In this document: positions 32,034-35,640 of the stretch, piece by piece | Layout of the letters: each line of letters begins with the position of its first letter | How positions within the stretch are numbered: position 1 is the stretch's first letter | Virus record (IMG/VR): IMGVR_UViG_3300033144_003964 | Span: 1 to 35,640 of that record | Reading direction: 5' to 3' (one strand) | Origin: a virus | Length of the DNA: 35,640 nucleotides | Made by a program: the position numbers and the translations under genes | Notes under the pieces: model-generated | What the model was told of the DNA's origin: nothing | The model's database searches: none | The model's input: the letters and a program-made list of their open reading frames with translations, nothing else

Positions 32034-32570
32034 ATGAAATATTTGCTAATTCTATTACTGTTATTACCATCTTCAACATATGCCATCAATGTTAAAAGAA
32101 TTGATCCATATGCCAATATCAAATTTGAAGCAATCGAAAATTTATATTCTTCCAAATCGGATATAACTATTCGATTTGATGGGAGAGGTAACTATCGAAG
32201 AATAAGTTTAAAATTGTTATCTCTTGATGTTAATGGAATGGTTAAAGTAGAGTTTCCACGAAATATCATAACAAACGAATATGTTAAATTATTAAAAGGT
32301 GTCGATTCTCAATTATCAATGAAAGTTATTTCATTTGATGGAGAAATTGATGTTATAATTCGAGATATTCATAGCAATAAATCCCTCTTAGTAGTTAAAC
32401 TGAGAGGGATTATACACTCCGATTTACATCAAAGAACCACTATATATAATGATGCTGGAGGTGTTAGAATTTATCACAATCTCCAATATAGAGATTGGTC
32501 TTTTAATGTTGGAGTTCGGGAGAGTGATGAATCAATACAACCCAATTTTAGTATTTCTAAAAAATGGTAA
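32034..32570 (+). CDS. Exported hypothetical protein, 178 aa
   Basis: A signal peptide (MKYLLILLLLLPSSTYA) precedes a beta-rich protein with alternating charged and hydrophobic residues. No cysteines, no anchor, so it should be released or wall-bound. It follows the TasA-like gene by 18 nt, suggesting joint production of two exported proteins. Function unknown. Its coding sequence contains a perfect 9-bp hairpin (32380-32388 with 32403-32411) that is probably incidental. Confidence 0.65.
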   Translation: MKYLLILLLLLPSSTYAINVKRIDPYANIKFEAIENLYSSKSDITIRFDGRGNYRRISLKLLSLDVNGMVKVEFPRNIITNEYVKLLKGVDSQLSMKVISFDGEIDVIIRDIHSNKSLLVVKLRGIIHSDLHQRTTIYNDAGGVRIYHNLQYRDWSFNVGVRESDESIQPNFSISKKW

Positions 32571-32587
32571 CCTAAAGGAGAATCAAA

Positions 32588-32854
32588 TTGTATAAACTAA
32601 TTGGTGGAACTAAAAAAGACAACGATGATTCCTTTCCGTGTGATAAAAGTCAGTTTACAGAACTTATGAACACACAGGTAGGATGTGATGAACAATGTGC
32701 TTTTAAATTGGCAGATGGAATACTGGCCGAATTAATTAAAGAGAAAATTGAAGCCGGTCAAAGATATCCACCCGATGCCAATCCGATTGTAATATTACTC
32801 GATAAAAATGATCAATTCATAGCCACCATTCAACCCAAAGATGACAACAAATAA
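32588..32854 (+). CDS. Hypothetical protein with CxxxC, 88 aa
   Basis: The start is TTG 32588 after AAAGGAGAA. The protein is acidic, with cysteines in FPCDKS and GCDEQCAFKLADGIL, a helical centre and an IVILLDKNDQFIATIQPK strand pair at the end. No signal peptide. Not recognised. Confidence 0.55.
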   Translation: MYKLIGGTKKDNDDSFPCDKSQFTELMNTQVGCDEQCAFKLADGILAELIKEKIEAGQRYPPDANPIVILLDKNDQFIATIQPKDDNK

Positions 32855-32866
32855 GGAGAACTAATT

Positions 32867-33280
32867 ATGTTACAATTCAAAAATATGACCGGACTTTTAC
32901 CTGTTAATTTGGGATATTGGGTAATTGAATTAAGTGAAAATTCTTTCGTTGCCAACATCAATATCCGATATACGGTTGTGATATATATTCGGGCTGATGA
33001 AAAAGGATGCCTTGATCGTAGGGTTAGTTGTCGTCTTCCCCTATTCGAAGACGATCCAGAAACAGAATTGAGTAAAACAGTATCCGATACTGAGCTGGAA
33101 CTCATTGATGGTATTTATTACAGAGCATTTTATAAATATCCATCCGGTGATACCTTGGAGAAAGCATTTGCCTGTGCTGAGAAAATTGTTAAGGATACCA
33201 TCACCAAACTTCAATCCATCGTCAACGAAAATGGTATGGTAAAGTCGGGTAATCAAAACCTCGACATCAGTTTGTATTAA
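32867..33280 (+). CDS. Hypothetical protein, 137 aa
   Basis: Beta strands in the first half (YWVIELSENSFVANINIRYTVVIYIR) and a long helix near the end (DTLEKAFACAEKIVKDTITKLQSIVNE). A compact alpha/beta soluble protein. AAGGAGAA supports the ATG. It is the last gene before the terminator at 33316. Not recognised. Confidence 0.6.
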   Translation: MLQFKNMTGLLPVNLGYWVIELSENSFVANINIRYTVVIYIRADEKGCLDRRVSCRLPLFEDDPETELSKTVSDTELELIDGIYYRAFYKYPSGDTLEKAFACAEKIVKDTITKLQSIVNENGMVKSGNQNLDISLY

Positions 33281-33315
33281 CTGATTGGTTGGATATAAAT
33301 TAATAAATATGGAAT

Positions 33316-33345
33316 GGAGCCTGATATTTATATCAGGCTCCTTCT
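33316..33345 (+). terminator. Rho-independent terminator-like hairpin
   Basis: A perfect 10-bp stem (ggagcctgat with atcaggctcc), extendable by one A-T pair, with a short loop. The following T-tract is weak (CTTCTATATA). It closes the operon that begins near 28,300 and is directly followed by the second AT-rich element. Confidence 0.75.
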
Positions 33346-33368
33346 ATATATATTAATATGTGATAGTT
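33346..33368 (+). promoter_or_regulatory. AT-rich upstream element, copy 2
   Basis: Matches 28295-28317 at 21 of 23 positions and lies between a terminator and the first gene (33408) of the thyX operon, the expected place for a promoter. Confidence 0.45.
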
Positions 33369-33407
33369 GTAAACGATCAATTTTTTTTAATTAGAAGGAG
33401 AGTTTAT

Positions 33408-33722
33408 ATGATTGAAAAAGTAGATAAAAGATTGGAATATTCAAATGAACATTTTAAAAAGAGTTTTCCACAAGAACCTGAAAAACTTCCCACTAAGAGA
33501 TTAATATCAGTTCTTCACAAAGCACGAGCACATCGAAGTTCTATTGCCAATTATCATGGTCCCAGATGTTGTGAATTTTGTCATGAGTATATTGGTGATG
33601 ATTGGGAAAATGATGTTGGTAAGTTTTTAGTTATTTATGATAGTTATATTGAAAAGTTAAAAACGATTTTGGCAACACGGCCTCATATTGAAAGGGAAAA
33701 TAAATATGGCATTCAGACATAA
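33408..33722 (+). CDS. Hypothetical protein with Cys pair, 104 aa
   Basis: GAAGGAG at 33393-33399 supports ATG 33408. The product is helical and charged, with GPRCCEFCHEYIGDDWEND in the centre, a possible partial zinc site (CCxxCH). The first 47 nt of the longer frame from 33360 lie in the promoter-like region. It overlaps the next gene by 17 bases. Function unknown. Confidence 0.6.
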   Translation: MIEKVDKRLEYSNEHFKKSFPQEPEKLPTKRLISVLHKARAHRSSIANYHGPRCCEFCHEYIGDDWENDVGKFLVIYDSYIEKLKTILATRPHIERENKYGIQT

Positions 33723-33933
33723 ACGTTCGTATATGGTTTCGGTTGGTAATTACGTTGATAATGGAATATATGTTTTGATAGAGTTGTTAAATAAATTATC
33801 TGTTAGAACTGTATTTTCATGTGAAAATTTAACCAACAAAGGTAAAATTCAAATCATGGTTAAGAATGGATGTTTTCAAAAATTTGAAGAAATCATGGAA
33901 GGTATAGGATTTATATATCACAATTTATTATGA
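33706..33933 (+). CDS. Small hypothetical protein, 75 aa
   Basis: Starts inside the preceding gene with GAAAGGGAA upstream of the ATG. The N-terminus is basic, followed by VSVGNYVDNGIYVLIELLNKLSVRTVFSC and a C-terminal helix. The pattern VxTxFSCEN resembles the phage fold in which a short alpha/beta domain reads out numbers of the small-protein type; I cannot assign it. Precedes thyX by 64 nt. Confidence 0.55.
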   Translation: MAFRHKRSYMVSVGNYVDNGIYVLIELLNKLSVRTVFSCENLTNKGKIQIMVKNGCFQKFEEIMEGIGFIYHNLL

Positions 33934-33997
33934 ATCGGGTGAGAGTAAACATCACGAAGTTAAAATTGAAAGGATGAAATAGGAGGAAATAAATAAA

Positions 33998-35635
33998 TTG
34001 TCTGAAGTATTTTTATATGAACACACACCTAATCCAGAGAAGGTGATAGCACGAGCAGCCCGTTTGTGTTATTCATCTGCTACTCTGGAGGAATTAACAA
34101 AAGAAATTGATGAAAAAGATGTAACAAAATTTGTCCAAAAATTATTTCAATTGGGACACCTTTCACCATTTGAACATGCCAGTGCTACATTTGGAATTAG
34201 ATGTTCAAGAGCATGTTCACATCAACTAGTCCGAAGTAGGATAGCTTCCCACTGTTTATCAGGTGATACAATAGTAAAATCATATTCAGCAAAAAAAAGA
34301 TTTCCAACAAAACAACATACTTTAAAACAATTATATGATTGGTCATTTGATTATAAAAGAAAAGGTAGATTAAAATTAATAAATTTAAGAAGCATCGATG
34401 AAAAATATAAAATTTTAATTCCAGGAAAAATAAAAAATATAATATATACTGGAAAGCAGGAGTTATATGAAGTTAAAACAAGATGTGGAAGAACTATCAA
34501 ATCATCATTAAATGAATTATTTTTTACCGAAGATGGATGGAAGACATTATCAGAATTGTCTGTTAGTGATTATATATATGCTAATGGTATTTCATCAGAT
34601 ATTAATAAAGAATGGTTAAAAGAAATGTATTTAAAGAAAAACATTCCTAGAAAAAAATTAGCTAAAATTATGAAAATTGGTGATAGTACATTAGGAAAAA
34701 TAATAAGAAAATTTAATTTACAAAAACCAAAATCTCAATACCCAAATAGACATAGTAATGGTGGTGGTAAAAATGGAATGTTCACAAAAGAAGGACTGGA
34801 ACGATTAAAACCATCAAAAATTGGAGATAAAAATCCATCGTGGAAAGGTGAAAAAGCATCAAAAAATGCAGGAAATCTTAGGGCATGGAGAAAATATAAA
34901 GTTAATATATGTGATACGTGTGGATCTAAAGAAAATTTAGAAAGACATCATATTGATAAAAATACATTAAATAATGATAAAGATAATATATTGATATTAT
35001 GTGAAACATGTCATAGAGGTCATCATGTTGGTCAAGGTATTAAAACCGTTTTTAGAACACCAATAACATCTATTAAATATATTGGTGTCGATGATACATA
35101 TGATATTGAAATGGAGGGTCCGAATTTTAATTTTTCAGCTAATGGATTGATAGTTCACAATTCACAAAAATCTCAGAGATATGTATCTGAGAATAATTTC
35201 AAATTTTTTATTCCAAAAACAATAAAAGAATCAGATCTTAAAATGAAGTATTATATTATCATGGATCAAATCGAATTGTTATATAATGAAATGAAAAAAG
35301 ATGGAATTCCAAATGAAGATTGTCGATATATTTTACCAAATGCATGTGAAACACAAATAATTACAACCATGAATTTTAGAGAATTGTTGCATTTCTTTAA
35401 TGTTCGATGCTGTCATAGGTCTCAATGGGAAATTAGATATATTGCCATGAAGATGTTGTGGTTTGCTCGAATTATTGCTCCAAATATATTCATGAAAGCC
35501 GGTCCAAGTTGTTATACAAATGGATCATGTCCCGAAGGTAAAATGTCATGTGGTAAAAGTAAATGGGTAAAAGATATTTTTTCAAGTAATATGAAATTGA
35601 TTAAAGAATCAAAAGTGAGTGATAATGAAATATGA
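33998..35635 (+). CDS. thyX: Flavin-dependent thymidylate synthase ThyX, interrupted by an intein, 545 aa precursor
   Basis: ThyX makes dTMP from dUMP using methylene-tetrahydrofolate and FAD. The host extein is residues 1-85 and 389-545, giving a normal ~242-aa ThyX after splicing. The family motif R-x-R-x-x-S...S-x-R-Y is split: RSRIASH at 79-85 and SQKSQRY at 389-395. FEHASATFGIRCSRACSHQL and ELLHFFNVRCCHRSQWEIR are family segments. The start is TTG 33998, 11 bases after AGGAGG. The intein sits in the active-site motif, where ThyX and other phage enzymes are often invaded. The window ends just after this gene. Confidence 0.95.
   Translation: MSEVFLYEHTPNPEKVIARAARLCYSSATLEELTKEIDEKDVTKFVQKLFQLGHLSPFEHASATFGIRCSRACSHQLVRSRIASHCLSGDTIVKSYSAKKRFPTKQHTLKQLYDWSFDYKRKGRLKLINLRSIDEKYKILIPGKIKNIIYTGKQELYEVKTRCGRTIKSSLNELFFTEDGWKTLSELSVSDYIYANGISSDINKEWLKEMYLKKNIPRKKLAKIMKIGDSTLGKIIRKFNLQKPKSQYPNRHSNGGGKNGMFTKEGLERLKPSKIGDKNPSWKGEKASKNAGNLRAWRKYKVNICDTCGSKENLERHHIDKNTLNNDKDNILILCETCHRGHHVGQGIKTVFRTPITSIKYIGVDDTYDIEMEGPNFNFSANGLIVHNSQKSQRYVSENNFKFFIPKTIKESDLKMKYYIIMDQIELLYNEMKKDGIPNEDCRYILPNACETQIITTMNFRELLHFFNVRCCHRSQWEIRYIAMKMLWFARIIAPNIFMKAGPSCYTNGSCPEGKMSCGKSKWVKDIFSSNMKLIKESKVSDNEI
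34253..35161 (+). mobile_element. Intein with HNH homing endonuclease inside thyX (303 aa)
   Basis: Block A is CLSGDTIV (C1), the penultimate residues are GLIVHN, and the +1 residue is Ser. Blocks F/G (DDTYDIEMEGPNFNFSANGLIVHN) are normal. In the centre is a helix-turn-helix (KLAKIMKIGDSTLGKIIRKF), a NUMOD3-like GDKNPSWKG and an HNH zinc-type nuclease (NICDTCGSKENLERHHIDKN, then NILILCETCHRGHH). Block B reads SSLNELFF, with Glu173 of the precursor where a His is usual (TxxH). Confidence 0.93.
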
Positions 35636-35640
35636 TAAAA

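Noticed and set aside
32380-32411. Perfect 9-bp hairpin inside the exported-protein gene
   Set aside because: It lies mid-gene, lacks a T-tract and is probably incidental to coding.

Overview
The window is a piece of a large, AT-rich phage genome, most likely a myovirus with a T4-like contractile tail. The evidence is a T4 gp17-type large terminase, a gp19-like tail tube protein, gp6- and gp25-like baseplate wedge proteins, a tape-measure-type protein, many homing endonucleases and a tRNA cluster. Strong AGGAGG-type ribosome binding sites, ATG/TTG/GTG starts, Gram-positive-style signal peptides and a secreted protein that looks TasA/camelysin-like point to a low-GC Gram-positive host. That host assignment is inference.

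Layout. (1) 1-5,850, + strand: seven tRNA genes (Arg, Tyr, Pro, His, Gln, Glu, Ala) alternate with small genes. Among these are an HNH endonuclease, a secreted adhesin-like protein, a macro-domain protein and a frameshifted NADAR-domain gene. A ~480-nt non-coding block (2615-3092) is highly structured and resembles the large ornate phage RNAs of the ROOL/GOLLD kind. A strong terminator closes the region. (2) 5,875-16,411, + strand: virion genes comprising a baseplate-hub-like protein, a truncated terminase-like paralogue, TerL, a PD-(D/E)XK homing endonuclease, an HExxH protein, a frameshifted tape measure and a tail-tube-cap/baseplate-type protein. (3) 16,474-26,885, - strand: tail and baseplate genes facing region 2 across a bidirectional terminator. 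They include gp6-like and (broken) gp25-like wedge proteins, the tail tube protein and a family of cysteine-paired helical proteins. (4) 27,001-28,226: a frameshifted + strand HNH gene and a - strand HAD phosphatase. (5) 28,295-33,345, + strand: small genes, a transglutaminase-like protein, an HNH protein and two or more exported proteins. (6) 33,346-end, + strand: two small genes and thyX, which is interrupted by an HNH-containing intein.

Regulation. A 15-base element (GGGAACAAAATAATA) occurs identically just upstream of the + strand virion operon and the - strand tail-tube gene, and with two changes upstream of the - strand HAD gene. It is a good candidate for a phage-specific late promoter or leader element. 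A different AT-rich element precedes the two + strand operons at the right end.

Cautions. Several genes that should be intact are broken: NADAR twice, tape measure once, gp25 split with its middle missing, one HNH once. Three tRNAs have badly paired acceptor stems. Read errors are a real possibility and should be excluded before recoding or decay is argued. The most interesting items are the structured RNA, the macro/NADAR pair as a possible defence against DNA ADP-ribosylation, the shared promoter-like element, the terminase paralogue, the twin-CX8C proteins and an intein lacking its block B histidine.
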